Source: Spirochaetales bacterium (GTDB taxonomy: Bacteria > Spirochaetota > Spirochaetia > JC444 > Marispirochaetaceae). From it: DNA of 49,796 nt. The notes beneath the pieces were generated by a model that was not told where the DNA came from, did no database searches, and saw only the letters and a list, made by a program, of their open reading frames with translations. Below are positions 26,822-34,827 of this stretch, in pieces (the first letter of the stretch is position 1; the number at the start of each line of letters is the position of its first letter). Made by a program: the position numbers and the translations under genes. Location: the NCBI GenBank assembly GCA_016935695.1, contig JAFGQL010000142.1, positions 1 to 49,796 of the forward strand, given 5' to 3'.

Positions 26822-28321
26822 ATGAGATGCATATTCACCATTGCTGCACTGGCAGCCCTGATAGCAGGATGTACACCGGATACGGCCGGTTTGGTAAATA
26901 CTGAACCAAAGGAAATAATTCCATCGTTAAAGACTGACGCTGCAATGTTGGAAGAGTCATCACCCGACCGCGTTTCAACAGATGAAAAAATGCAGCCCAA
27001 GATTGCGATCACAAAAGATACCAGGCTCATTGACATCCGTACAGAGAATCTCGATCTTGACAGATCCGATGAACAGATTCTGCTTGTGGAAACATCAAAC
27101 AACGGCATAACAGAATTATGGGTTGTCGATTACGATGCCATCAAAGATATGTATTTCATTTCCTACAAACAGGAATTATCCTCTGCAAAGCTCCGCCGGT
27201 ATCAAATAATGACCGAAGACCTGGTAGGAGATCATATTCCGGAAATTCTCTGTTTCGGTACCGATACCGATAAAACCCAGTCCCTGGATGTGTTCAGAAA
27301 AAGCGTCCACCCGACGGGAATCGGCCTTTATTACAGTCCTGTATTCCGTCATGAAATTCAAGGCACCATTGAAATCCTTCGTAAAGACAGGGATGCAAGC
27401 TATCGGGAAGGAATAAGCAACGGGAAAAGCTTTTCCATTGAAACCTACATACATGACAATGAATCCGACGACTACAACGATCTTGTCCGTTCCTCTTATT
27501 TTTTTCGTTACCAGACCAATTCCTATGTGCTGGTCGACACTGAAAAAATACCGGGGAACAAAGTTGACGAAGAAAAACTGAGACTTCTGTATACAAAAGG
27601 ACCGCTTGAATATCATGCCTTTTTGAATGGCCCCTGGTATAAAACAGACGGGTCTTCCCACGGTTCACAGAACCCTGTCCTCGTCAATTTCGATGATCAA
27701 AACAAACGCATATCCTATTTCGAAGAAGGATCCCAGGAAATTCTTATCTGGACGTCCTCAAGCAAACCTCTTTATAACCGGCTGGTTATTTACGGTCTGA
27801 ATGAACTGATCCCCGATCTCATCACCCGCATCCTTACCGTTGCCGTAACCGACCTCAATACCATCCAAATATACGGGGCCGAGCCATGGAGGGGGTCCTA
27901 CGGCCGTTACACCGAAGGTCTTCAAAAAGAATATCTGCAACGGTTCCAATCACAATACACTGCACCTGAAGTCAGCGGAATCTATGCGAGTACCGACGGC
28001 GGATCGATCGAGTTTTTCAATAATTCTTTTACTTTACAGGAAAACGGTAAAACCCGCTCTGGGGGATATGCCTTTTATTTAAAAGGAAACCCCATTCTTT
28101 CAATGAAGATAATTTCAGAAAGGGGCATCCTCCTGGAAGACAGGGTCTATAAATACGATTTTTTTGAGGAAGAAAAAGAGAATAAAATTATCCGGACTCT
28201 CGTTCTCTTTCCCGGGAAAATGAGTGTGCGGGGATTTGTTCCAACGGCAGACGGCTACAGCCAATATCAGCAGATCGAAACGGTTGAAACTGCCACAGAA
28301 ACTGAAACTGATCAGGGATAA
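26822..28321 (+). CDS. Lipoprotein, possibly of the pallilysin-related group
   Basis: A 499-residue secreted lipoprotein: MRCIFTIAALAALIAGC gives a good lipobox with the acylated Cys at residue 17, followed by a Ser/Thr/Glu-rich linker. Residues about 55-200 have a beta-propeller or FG-GAP-like feel (DRSDEQILLVETSNNG, GDHIPEILCFGTDTD). The C-terminal 110 residues look like a small beta-barrel domain (VSGIYASTDGGSIEFFNNSF, GYAFYLKGNPILSM, VRGFVPTADGY). I find no HExxH. The gene's place after cfpA and a VWA gene matches the site of the adhesin/protease pallilysin (TP0751) in T. pallidum as I recall it, so it may be a relative, but sequence similarity is untested. Its stop overlaps the convergent SPOR gene by ten bases. 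Confidence 0.7.
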   Translation: MRCIFTIAALAALIAGCTPDTAGLVNTEPKEIIPSLKTDAAMLEESSPDRVSTDEKMQPKIAITKDTRLIDIRTENLDLDRSDEQILLVETSNNGITELWVVDYDAIKDMYFISYKQELSSAKLRRYQIMTEDLVGDHIPEILCFGTDTDKTQSLDVFRKSVHPTGIGLYYSPVFRHEIQGTIEILRKDRDASYREGISNGKSFSIETYIHDNESDDYNDLVRSSYFFRYQTNSYVLVDTEKIPGNKVDEEKLRLLYTKGPLEYHAFLNGPWYKTDGSSHGSQNPVLVNFDDQNKRISYFEEGSQEILIWTSSSKPLYNRLVIYGLNELIPDLITRILTVAVTDLNTIQIYGAEPWRGSYGRYTEGLQKEYLQRFQSQYTAPEVSGIYASTDGGSIEFFNNSFTLQENGKTRSGGYAFYLKGNPILSMKIISERGILLEDRVYKYDFFEEEKENKIIRTLVLFPGKMSVRGFVPTADGYSQYQQIETVETATETETDQG

Positions 28322-29112
28322 AGGGGAAATCCCTCCATTCCTTTTTCTTTGAGCCGCAAAAGAGTGTGTTGTACATCCTCCCCCGCAGGAACAACAGTTA
28401 TATGGTAGTGTACCCCGTTGTTGGTTTTTTCCTGGATGCTCGCTTCTATTCCCTTATCTGCAAGCTCACTTAGATGACGCTCGGCGTTCTCCCGCTCAAG
28501 AAATGAACCGAGCTGAATCAGGACTTCCGGAATATCTGTCTCCCCACCCTCCTCAGTATATTCCGGACTGTCATAGGTCCATGGGATACCATTTTTCGTT
28601 TCTGTTACGTTCGCGCCGGTCTCGGAAGTCTCGGTTACGGATAAAGGAACATCAGACGTGTCCGCCGGTTCCTGCAGCCCGGATTCTGTTTTCTGCTGAA
28701 ACAAAAAAGGCAACACGAATAAATTGTGTTCACGTGCCGCTTTCAGCTCAAATGCTCCGTTGAACCTGTTTTTAATAACAGAGAGAGAAGCAGGCTCCCC
28801 TGAGAGCATATAAGCAAGCATCAATTTTTTTAATGAATCATCTGCACCAAAAACAGGGGCTTCGCTATAACCCAAATACCATTCCAAAAGCGCAGCCCTT
28901 TCGGATTCGGGGGTTTTACCGCCCTCTGCGCTTTTATAATACCGTAGAGCCTCCGCGTTCTGCCCGAGCATTTCCAGATAACGTCCGTAATAACCGTTGG
29001 AAATCAACTGGTCTTTTAATTGAGTGTCATCGAGGGGTACATATTCCGGAAGATTCTGGCCCCACGCAATCAACCCGCAGTACAGAAGCAGAATGTTAAA
29101 AAGAAGTTTCAT
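28312..29112 (-). CDS. SPOR-domain exported protein
   Basis: A 266-residue protein. The first about 20 residues (LLFNILLLYCGLIAWGQ) form a signal peptide; residues 25-150 are helical and TPR-like (GYYGRYLEMLGQNAEALRYY); a low-complexity Thr/Glu linker follows; the last 75 residues are a SPOR domain (VLIQLGSFLERENAERHLSEL, ending HITVVPAGE...LLRLKEKG). SPOR domains bind denuded glycan strands of septal peptidoglycan. An in-frame upstream start at 29235 would add 41 basic residues inside the LapA-like gene; ATG 29112 directly precedes the signal peptide and is preferred, overlapping that gene by 17 bp. Convergent end overlap with the lipoprotein gene leaves no room for a terminator. Confidence 0.85.
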   Translation of the reverse strand: MKLLFNILLLYCGLIAWGQNLPEYVPLDDTQLKDQLISNGYYGRYLEMLGQNAEALRYYKSAEGGKTPESERAALLEWYLGYSEAPVFGADDSLKKLMLAYMLSGEPASLSVIKNRFNGAFELKAAREHNLFVLPFLFQQKTESGLQEPADTSDVPLSVTETSETGANVTETKNGIPWTYDSPEYTEEGGETDIPEVLIQLGSFLERENAERHLSELADKGIEASIQEKTNNGVHYHITVVPAGEDVQHTLLRLKEKGMEGFPLYP

Positions 29113-29455
29113 CAGAACTTTTTTTCTTTCCCGGTTTTTTGGAAAACCAACTTTTTCCTTTCTGTGAAGCCGCCTGATCTTCCGGATACCCTTCAGTAAT
29201 CTGGGCAGAATCCGGACTTGCAGCTTTTTTTGCATCCTTTTCTTTTTTTACCTTTTTCTTTCCTTTTCTCCCGAAGGTAAAAGGCAGGATAACAAGAGCA
29301 CCGCAGACAAAAGACACAAACATGCTCACAAAGACAGGAACCTCATGAAATACGTAGAAACCGAAGGAAATGGATGCCCTGTTATCCAGATTCAAACCTA
29401 CAAAAACAATAAGTATGGTACACAGCAATAATGTGATAAATAATCTCCAGGGCAT
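29096..29455 (-). CDS. LapA/DUF1049-like small membrane protein
   Basis: A 119-residue inner-membrane protein with two transmembrane helices (LFITLLLCTILIVFVGLNL and VFVSMFVSFVCGALVILPF) joined by the NLDNRASISFGFYVFHEVPVF segment typical of the LapA (YciS/DUF1049) family, and a long, very basic, Lys-rich C-terminal tail in the cytoplasm. In E. coli LapA works with LapB in lipopolysaccharide control, but the role here is unknown; the family match is by topology and the Nxx(V/I)xxxF loop. It sits 11 bp after the LCP gene. Confidence 0.75.
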   Translation of the reverse strand: MPWRLFITLLLCTILIVFVGLNLDNRASISFGFYVFHEVPVFVSMFVSFVCGALVILPFTFGRKGKKKVKKEKDAKKAASPDSAQITEGYPEDQAASQKGKSWFSKKPGKKKSSDETSF

Positions 29456-29466
29456 GATATCCTCCG

Positions 29467-31404
29467 CTACATGGAAAACTGTAACTTACTTTTTATGAAT
29501 GATGCAATAGTACCCCAATTATCGCCTTTCGGCAGTAAAATCCACAGTCCCGACGGCGAGGTGGTATGATACAGCACATTCCCCGTCGATAACACGTATT
29601 TACCTTTGACATTCATGTCTTTCACCTCCCCGGCCAGTCGTATCGCCCCCAGGGGAGATATGTTGGTTGAAACATAACGGAGACCAGTCTGTACGAGCTT
29701 GTACATGGTAGAAATGTCGTTCTGCGCAGTTTCGCCGAACTTTTCCATAAGGGATGCAATTATCAGCTGCTGACGCTCGGCCCGGTCGAAATCGGAACTG
29801 GTGTGACGGGAGCGGGCAATACGCAGAGCGCCGAAACCGTCAAGCCGGTGAGTCCCCTTATCATAATGCAGGGTTTTCCACAATCCGTTCTCTTTAATTC
29901 TGTACGTTGGATCAATCAGCGGTTCATTCAATGTCACTTCTATACCACCGATGATGTTGATGATATCAATGAACGCGTACATGTCCACATTGATATAACT
30001 GCGTACCGACACTCCGGTTATGGCGCTTATATCCTTAAGGAACTGCTCTGGACCGAAATGCTGGTATATATAGTTGATTTTTTGGCCCTTGTAATATAAA
30101 TCCCGGGGAATACTGAACAGGAACGCTTCTTTTGTACCCGGATTGCTTACGTACAAGATCATCGTATCCGGATTGCTTTCATGGCTGCCGCATAACAGGA
30201 CAGCAGTCATGTCATCAGAACCGGCGAAGTCCTTTTTTTTTTCATCCCTGTTTTCGTCCGGGAACAGGGTTGCAGCATTGAGTGCTTCAAGGGAACGAAT
30301 AGGTACATCGTCACTATCGAGCAGGTACAATTCGCCAAGTTCTTTCAGGACACCGAAGGAACCATAGGGCATTCCGTCTTTGGTAAGATCAAAGTAAAAA
30401 AAATCGGCGTCTTCCCGTGGTTTAAGTGCCACCTTAAGTGAGTACGCATCAAGTACTGATAAAAACTCATCATCGGAAAATGTTGATACCAGGGCCTGAA
30501 TCATTTCTTCTGTTTTAAGAACGCCGAAACTGCGGGTATCCATCTGCCGGATCAGACCGGGAAAATCGCCGAAAAATGCATTCAGGGCGTCCCAGGACCG
30601 GTCGGCGAACTCTACCTTACCGTCTGCACCATGATCTACCAGGCTTCCGATTTCCCGGTAATCGGATGAACGTACCAACAGTCTCTTTTCATAAGATCCG
30701 TTTTTAACCAATTCAACTACGATCTTGAGTTCGTCAAGGAGTGTCTGGATATCCGGCCGGTCAAGCCAGGCGGCTACTGCAGTTTTAAACTGTTCATATT
30801 CCCGGCGCAGCCGTCCGGCTGTCCGCATTTCTTCCGAAAGAAAGCTGCGAACTTCCTCTACCAGCATCGGGCCCCTGTACCGGTTTTTGGTTATCCGGGA
30901 GTCGATAGTCATATCAGTACCGTCCCATCCGCCGGAGAATAACGGGTCGGTTTCACTCTCACGGCCGCTTGTTTCTGAAAGCGAAAAGGAAGCATCCTCT
31001 ATAACGGGAACAAGTCCCAAAGATGAGAGCATATTTTTTGCATCAATCATAAAATCCGACAGTTCGCGTATATGCGCAATACGGGCGTAATGGGCATCGA
31101 AACTTTCAAGGGCCTTTATGAACAATTCAAAACGGTCTCCCTGCTCCTGATTTTCTGTTATGGTCGGTGTGGTACTGTAATGGACGGGATCTAGAAACAG
31201 CAGAGAACGTACTTCATTGGCATCGTCTCCGATACGCTGCACCGTCCTGTCAATTAGTGTAATGTGCTCGGCGTTCCTCCGCGTTTCTTCCAGCAAAGCG
31301 GCAAAGGATGATTTCTGCCGTACGGAAATGACGACAAGGAGAATAAGAATCAGCAGTAAAACCGCACCGCTTACAGCGGCATATATCTTATACGTTTTTT
31401 TCAT
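29467..31404 (-). CDS. LytR-CpsA-Psr (LCP) family protein with long N-terminal region
   Basis: A 645-residue protein with one N-terminal membrane anchor (AAVSGAVLLLILILLVVISV), about 370 residues of predominantly helical extracytoplasmic sequence of no recognised family, and a C-terminal LCP catalytic domain. LCP hallmarks seen: TAVLLCGSHES, FLFSIPRDLYY, YINVDMYAFIDIINIIGGIEV, and the phosphate-binding arginines in LRIARSRHTSSDFDRAERQQ. LCP enzymes move polyprenyl-linked glycans onto cell-wall peptidoglycan or proteins; the acceptor in a diderm spirochaete is unclear. ATG 31404 is chosen because the upstream in-frame start (31491) lies within the AICAR transformylase gene. It sits in the folD-purH-LCP-LapA-SPOR run. 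Confidence 0.87.
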   Translation of the reverse strand: MKKTYKIYAAVSGAVLLLILILLVVISVRQKSSFAALLEETRRNAEHITLIDRTVQRIGDDANEVRSLLFLDPVHYSTTPTITENQEQGDRFELFIKALESFDAHYARIAHIRELSDFMIDAKNMLSSLGLVPVIEDASFSLSETSGRESETDPLFSGGWDGTDMTIDSRITKNRYRGPMLVEEVRSFLSEEMRTAGRLRREYEQFKTAVAAWLDRPDIQTLLDELKIVVELVKNGSYEKRLLVRSSDYREIGSLVDHGADGKVEFADRSWDALNAFFGDFPGLIRQMDTRSFGVLKTEEMIQALVSTFSDDEFLSVLDAYSLKVALKPREDADFFYFDLTKDGMPYGSFGVLKELGELYLLDSDDVPIRSLEALNAATLFPDENRDEKKKDFAGSDDMTAVLLCGSHESNPDTMILYVSNPGTKEAFLFSIPRDLYYKGQKINYIYQHFGPEQFLKDISAITGVSVRSYINVDMYAFIDIINIIGGIEVTLNEPLIDPTYRIKENGLWKTLHYDKGTHRLDGFGALRIARSRHTSSDFDRAERQQLIIASLMEKFGETAQNDISTMYKLVQTGLRYVSTNISPLGAIRLAGEVKDMNVKGKYVLSTGNVLYHTTSPSGLWILLPKGDNWGTIASFIKSKLQFSM

Positions 31405-31417
31405 GATATCCGCTTCA

Positions 31418-32665
31418 TCAGTGTTTGAATGACCGCTGCCCTGTGTAGACCATTGAGGCCCCGTATTCATTACAGGCTTCAATTGATTCAAAATCCCTTA
31501 ATGAACCGCCCGGCTGAATGACTGCAGTCACTCCTTCCTTAAGGCCGACTTCCACACCATCGCGGAAAGGAAAGAAAGCGTCGGAGACCATGACAGCCCC
31601 TTTCATTCCACCGGACATTTCCTGTACCAGCGCAGTGACAGCTTCCTTCTGGACGGTATCTTCTAAAAGTGCGAAAGGAGTCCTGTGCCGTTCCCAGCAT
31701 ATTCTGTCGGCGAGTTTACGATACGCCTTGTCTCTGGCAATTTCAGCCACCCCGACACGATCCTGTTCACCGGTGCCGATGCCGACAGTGACTCCATCCT
31801 TTACGTAGATTACGCTGTTTGACGTTATGCCGCTTTCGACATACCAGCCGAATTTCATATCGTCGTACTCCCTCTGACTGGGAGTACGTTCTATCTTATA
31901 ACTTTGACCCTTATACTCGGTATGAGCCGGCATGAGGGTTTCCGGGGTCAATGTCTTGGGCACAAAGGACCACTGAAGGATGAGCCCTCCGTCAATGAGG
32001 GATTTGATATCGATAAAACGCTCGCCAATAAAAGTTTCCAGCGATGAGATATTCCCGATCTGCATGACCCGAAGATTTTTCTTCTTTTCAAATAAAGCCA
32101 GCGCTTCTTCTGAAAAATCAGGAGCGATGACTACTTCCGAATAACTTTCATTGATCACTTTTGCCAGAGACAGGTCTACCGTTCTGTTCAAGGCAACCGC
32201 ACCGCCGAAGGCAGCCACCCGGTCAGCCATCAATGCTTTTCTGTAAGCGTCCTCAATATCGTTCCCCAGTGCAACTCCGCTGGGATTGTTGTGTTTAACT
32301 ATGACACAGCAGGGAGTGTCGGTAAAATATCTCAGAATGTTCAATGCGTTGTCCGCATCGGTGATATTGATCTTTCCGGGATGTTTCCCGGACTGAACAA
32401 GTTCTATATCCGACGCAAGATATTTTCCCGGAACGATTGAAGTCACCTCGCCGATAGTCAGATTGCCGTTTACCATTTTATACAGGGCCGCTGGCTGGTC
32501 GGGATTCTCGCCGTACCGCAGTCCCTTGCGTTCTCCGTCGATTTCCCAGGTCACTTTTTCAAACACAAGGGTTTGACGGCGGCCGTTACCGCTGAATGTC
32601 AATTCCAGACCCTCAGAAAACGGATCATCCTGAAACGTTGCGTACATCTGTTTCAAATTAGCCAT
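31418..32665 (-). CDS. purH: AICAR transformylase, stand-alone (C-terminal half of PurH)
   Basis: Formylates AICAR to FAICAR with 10-formyl-THF. The 415-residue protein corresponds to the transformylase part of PurH only: LRYGENPDQPAALYKM near residue 50, VIVKHNNPSGVALG with the catalytic Lys-His pair, AFGGAVALNR, EVVIAPDFSEEAL, GIGTGEQDRVGVAEIA, and the C-terminal SDAFFPFRDGVEVG...VIQPGGSLRDFE. AGGAG five bases before ATG 32665 shows it is a separately translated gene, 49 bp after the cyclohydrolase. In most bacteria the two activities are fused. Histidine of the common YGENPHQ is Asp here. Confidence 0.92.
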   Translation of the reverse strand: MANLKQMYATFQDDPFSEGLELTFSGNGRRQTLVFEKVTWEIDGERKGLRYGENPDQPAALYKMVNGNLTIGEVTSIVPGKYLASDIELVQSGKHPGKINITDADNALNILRYFTDTPCCVIVKHNNPSGVALGNDIEDAYRKALMADRVAAFGGAVALNRTVDLSLAKVINESYSEVVIAPDFSEEALALFEKKKNLRVMQIGNISSLETFIGERFIDIKSLIDGGLILQWSFVPKTLTPETLMPAHTEYKGQSYKIERTPSQREYDDMKFGWYVESGITSNSVIYVKDGVTVGIGTGEQDRVGVAEIARDKAYRKLADRICWERHRTPFALLEDTVQKEAVTALVQEMSGGMKGAVMVSDAFFPFRDGVEVGLKEGVTAVIQPGGSLRDFESIEACNEYGASMVYTGQRSFKH

Positions 32666-32714
32666 ATTATCTCCTGCAGCCGGCCGAATACTTCAAATTT
32701 CTCTATATTGCATG

Positions 32715-33389
32715 TCACATTAATTCATATACTGAAAGATCGTCATTGTCTTTTTTGGAAAGATATTCACTGATCCAGCTATCGTAGCTGGCTGTATGGG
32801 CAAAACTCATTTTTGCCAGCTTAAAGCGGTCTTCTATACTCAACGCACCGTTATTTTCTTTCAGGGCTTTGATGATTGAAGGATAAGAGGCCGGGTCACA
32901 GACCGAAGCAACCCGCAAAAAGTTCTTCGCACTGGCTCGGAGCATACAAGGGCCGCCGATGTCTATATTCGTCCGGGCATCTTCGACCGTGATACCCTCG
33001 GTTTCAACAGTCTTTTTAAAGGGGTACAAGTTCACCACCACCAGGTCTATCACTGTGGCATCAAGGCGGCGCAGATCCGCCTGGTGTGCATCGTTGTAGG
33101 TTTCAGATAACAGTCCAAGGTAAATCTTGAAATCCAGGGTTTTTACCAGACCGCCCTGCATTTCGGGCTGGCCGGTATATGAGGAGATCCGGCGGAGATT
33201 GGCGGCCGAGGAACCAAGCGCTTCTTTGAGGGCCGTGTACGTACCGCCGGTTGAGTACAGGATAATGTCGGGGTTAACCATTATCAGATTCCTGGCAAAG
33301 TCAACGAGGCCTGTCTTGTCGGCGACGCTCAAAAGGGCTGTTCGGACATGAACCAGATTATCTGTGCGGGTGACCCTGTTCAACTCCAT
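32715..33389 (-). CDS. purH: IMP cyclohydrolase, stand-alone (N-terminal half of PurH)
   Basis: Closes FAICAR to IMP. The 224-residue MGS-like protein has TALLSVADKTGLVDFA, ILYSTGGTYTALKE, DLVVVNLYPFKKTV, NIDIGGPCMLRASAKN and AFxxTAxYD-like FAHTASYDSWISEYL. The strongly conserved GRVKTLHPK loop reads GLVKTLDFK (residues 80-88), so one active-site arginine and the His-Pro pair are changed while the Lys is kept. Together with the next gene it makes up a complete, but split, PurH. It begins 13 bp after folD. Confidence 0.88.
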   Translation of the reverse strand: MELNRVTRTDNLVHVRTALLSVADKTGLVDFARNLIMVNPDIILYSTGGTYTALKEALGSSAANLRRISSYTGQPEMQGGLVKTLDFKIYLGLLSETYNDAHQADLRRLDATVIDLVVVNLYPFKKTVETEGITVEDARTNIDIGGPCMLRASAKNFLRVASVCDPASYPSIIKALKENNGALSIEDRFKLAKMSFAHTASYDSWISEYLSKKDNDDLSVYELM

Positions 33390-33401
33390 GGGTATTCTCC
33401 T

Positions 33402-34280
33402 TTATTCCTTGATGCTGCGTTCCGCGCTCTCTACGGTATTGGACATCAGCATGGTAATGGTCATCGGCCCCACTCCGCCCGGAACCGGGGTAATGAAAGA
33501 TGTTTTTGGGGCTACCTGGTCAAAATCGACGTCGCCTACCAGACGGTACCCCCGCTTTTTCGTCGGGTCGTCTACACGGTTGACACCCACATCAATGACA
33601 ACCGCTCCTTCGGCGACCATGTCCGCAGTAATCATTCCGGCTTTTCCTGCCGCGGCAATAATAATATCTGCCTGGCGGGTATGATGCGCAAGGTCTTTTG
33701 TCCCGGTATGGCACACCGTAACAGTTGCATTACCCAGCCCGTTCTTCTGAACCAGCATATTCGCCACAGGTTTACCGACGATATTGCTGCGTCCTACAAC
33801 TACAACATGTGATCCAGCTACAGGAATACCCGCGCTTTTCAGCAGAACGAGGATACCGTGGGGAGTACAGGGAAGGAAGGTTTCTTTGCCGATTACCATC
33901 CTGCCGATGTTGACAGGATGAAAGCCGTCCACGTCCTTACGGTAGTCGATTGCCATAATCACCGCTTCTTCGTTTATATGTGAGGGAAGCGGCAGCTGCA
34001 CGAGTATACCGTGAATGCGCGGATCTGCATTTTTTTCTTCTATGATGGAAATGAGCTTTTCCTGGCTCAGATCTTGGGGAAGGTGAAGGTTGTCGGAGTG
34101 CATTCCCAGTTCAAGGCAGGCCTTTTCCTTGCCCTTTACGTATGAGGCGCTGGCAGGATCATTGCCGACTAAAATAACCGATAAACCGGGGACAATTCCC
34201 TTACCAGCAAGGATATCGATCCGTTTTTTCAGCTCGCCTCTAAAACGTTGTGCTACCTGTTTCCCATCAATTATCTGCAT
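33402..34280 (-). CDS. folD: Methylenetetrahydrofolate dehydrogenase/cyclohydrolase
   Basis: Bifunctional enzyme converting 5,10-methylene-THF to 10-formyl-THF. The 292-residue protein shows PGLSVILVGNDPASASYVKGKEKAC (read in two parts; Tyr and Lys of the active site in SYVKGKEKA), GILVQLPLPSHINE, DVDGFHPVNIGRM, PCTPHGILVLL, VVVGRSNIVGKPVANML and FITPVPGGVGPMT. ATG 34280 is preceded by AGGGTGG; a GTG at 34289 is also in frame. As first gene of the run it supplies the formyl donor needed by the AICAR transformylase downstream. Confidence 0.96.
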   Translation of the reverse strand: MQIIDGKQVAQRFRGELKKRIDILAGKGIVPGLSVILVGNDPASASYVKGKEKACLELGMHSDNLHLPQDLSQEKLISIIEEKNADPRIHGILVQLPLPSHINEEAVIMAIDYRKDVDGFHPVNIGRMVIGKETFLPCTPHGILVLLKSAGIPVAGSHVVVVGRSNIVGKPVANMLVQKNGLGNATVTVCHTGTKDLAHHTRQADIIIAAAGKAGMITADMVAEGAVVIDVGVNRVDDPTKKRGYRLVGDVDFDQVAPKTSFITPVPGGVGPMTITMLMSNTVESAERSIKE

Positions 34281-34298
34281 GCTTGCCACCCTGTTGTT

Positions 34299-34327
34299 TT
34301 TTTAACAAAAATCTCAACAAATTTCAA
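34299..34327 (-). promoter_or_regulatory. folD-purH operon promoter
   Basis: Minus strand TTGAAA (34327-34322), 17-bp spacer, TAAAAA (34304-34299), with about 18 bases to ATG 34280. It is divergent from the lysC leader promoter. Confidence 0.6.
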
Positions 34328-34384
34328 CTAAAGACAGATATTGAAAATTACGCGCAAAAACATTCATGGTTTTCCTGAAGTCGG

Positions 34385-34412
34385 TTGACAGTCCCTGATA
34401 ATTCATGATAAC
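34385..34412 (+). promoter_or_regulatory. lysC leader promoter
   Basis: Perfect TTGACA (34385-34390), 16-bp spacer, GATAAC (34407-34412). Expected start of transcription near 34419, about 13 bases before the riboswitch P1 stem. Confidence 0.6.
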
Positions 34413-34431
34413 CATTGTCGTATTTCGCACG

Positions 34432-34620
34432 GATTGATAGAGGCGCGAATGCTGATAAGTAACTTGCGGACTTCACGGGCTGACAACCCTTTATGTGTCC
34501 CAAGGGAAAGGCGGCAATCGCCGAAGGAAATAAGGGAAGGTCACCCCGTAATCCTGGCTTGAACGGTTAAGAGCTGTCAGGCTGTCACTTCGGACCTGCC
34601 GGAGTGGAGCGCTATTGATC
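34432..34620 (+). promoter_or_regulatory. Lysine riboswitch (L-box) upstream of lysC
   Basis: The conserved core of the lysine riboswitch is present in order: AGAGGCGCGAA (34439-34449) and AGTA shortly after, GGCGGCAATCGCCGAAGGAAATAA (34511-34532 region), CTGGCTTGAACGG, GCTGTCA (34581-34587) and TGGAGCGCTA (34605-34614). P1 closes as GATTGATAG (34432-34440) with CTATTGATC (34612-34620), nine pairs including two G-T. The next 207 bp to the lysC start carry a hairpin TTCACG-CAACC-CGTGAA (34681-34697) and two CCGCGG copies (34711, 34742) able to pair, but no T-run, so translational control is more likely than termination. A TCCTT at 34788-34792 could mask the AAGGAG at 34816. Confidence 0.92.
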
Positions 34621-34827
34621 AACACCAATCCCCATATAACCTGTCTATTAATCCGAGCGGGGGGACACACTGGCCATGTATTCACGCAACCCGTGAAAAT
34701 ATGAACAGTCCCGCGGTCGGCAGAACACAACGCCTTTAATCCCGCGGAACAAATAATGTGGTTTTCCATGTTGCAGGTTGTCCTTCATGTACGTTTGAGC
34801 GAAAAACCAAGGTGTAAGGAGTATTGT

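Noticed and set aside
26822-28321. HExxH metalloprotease motif in the lipoprotein
   Set aside because: The nearest match is HEIQG, without the second His; no zinc-protease signature is present.
32666-32714. purH as a pseudogene broken by a frameshift
   Set aside because: The second gene has its own AGGAG and ATG and starts at a domain boundary; both halves are complete.
34491-34769. A 92-codon minus-strand frame and a 74-codon one (34648-34872) in the lysC leader
   Set aside because: They run antisense through the riboswitch and have no family likeness or ribosome-binding site; the RNA structure explains the sequence conservation.
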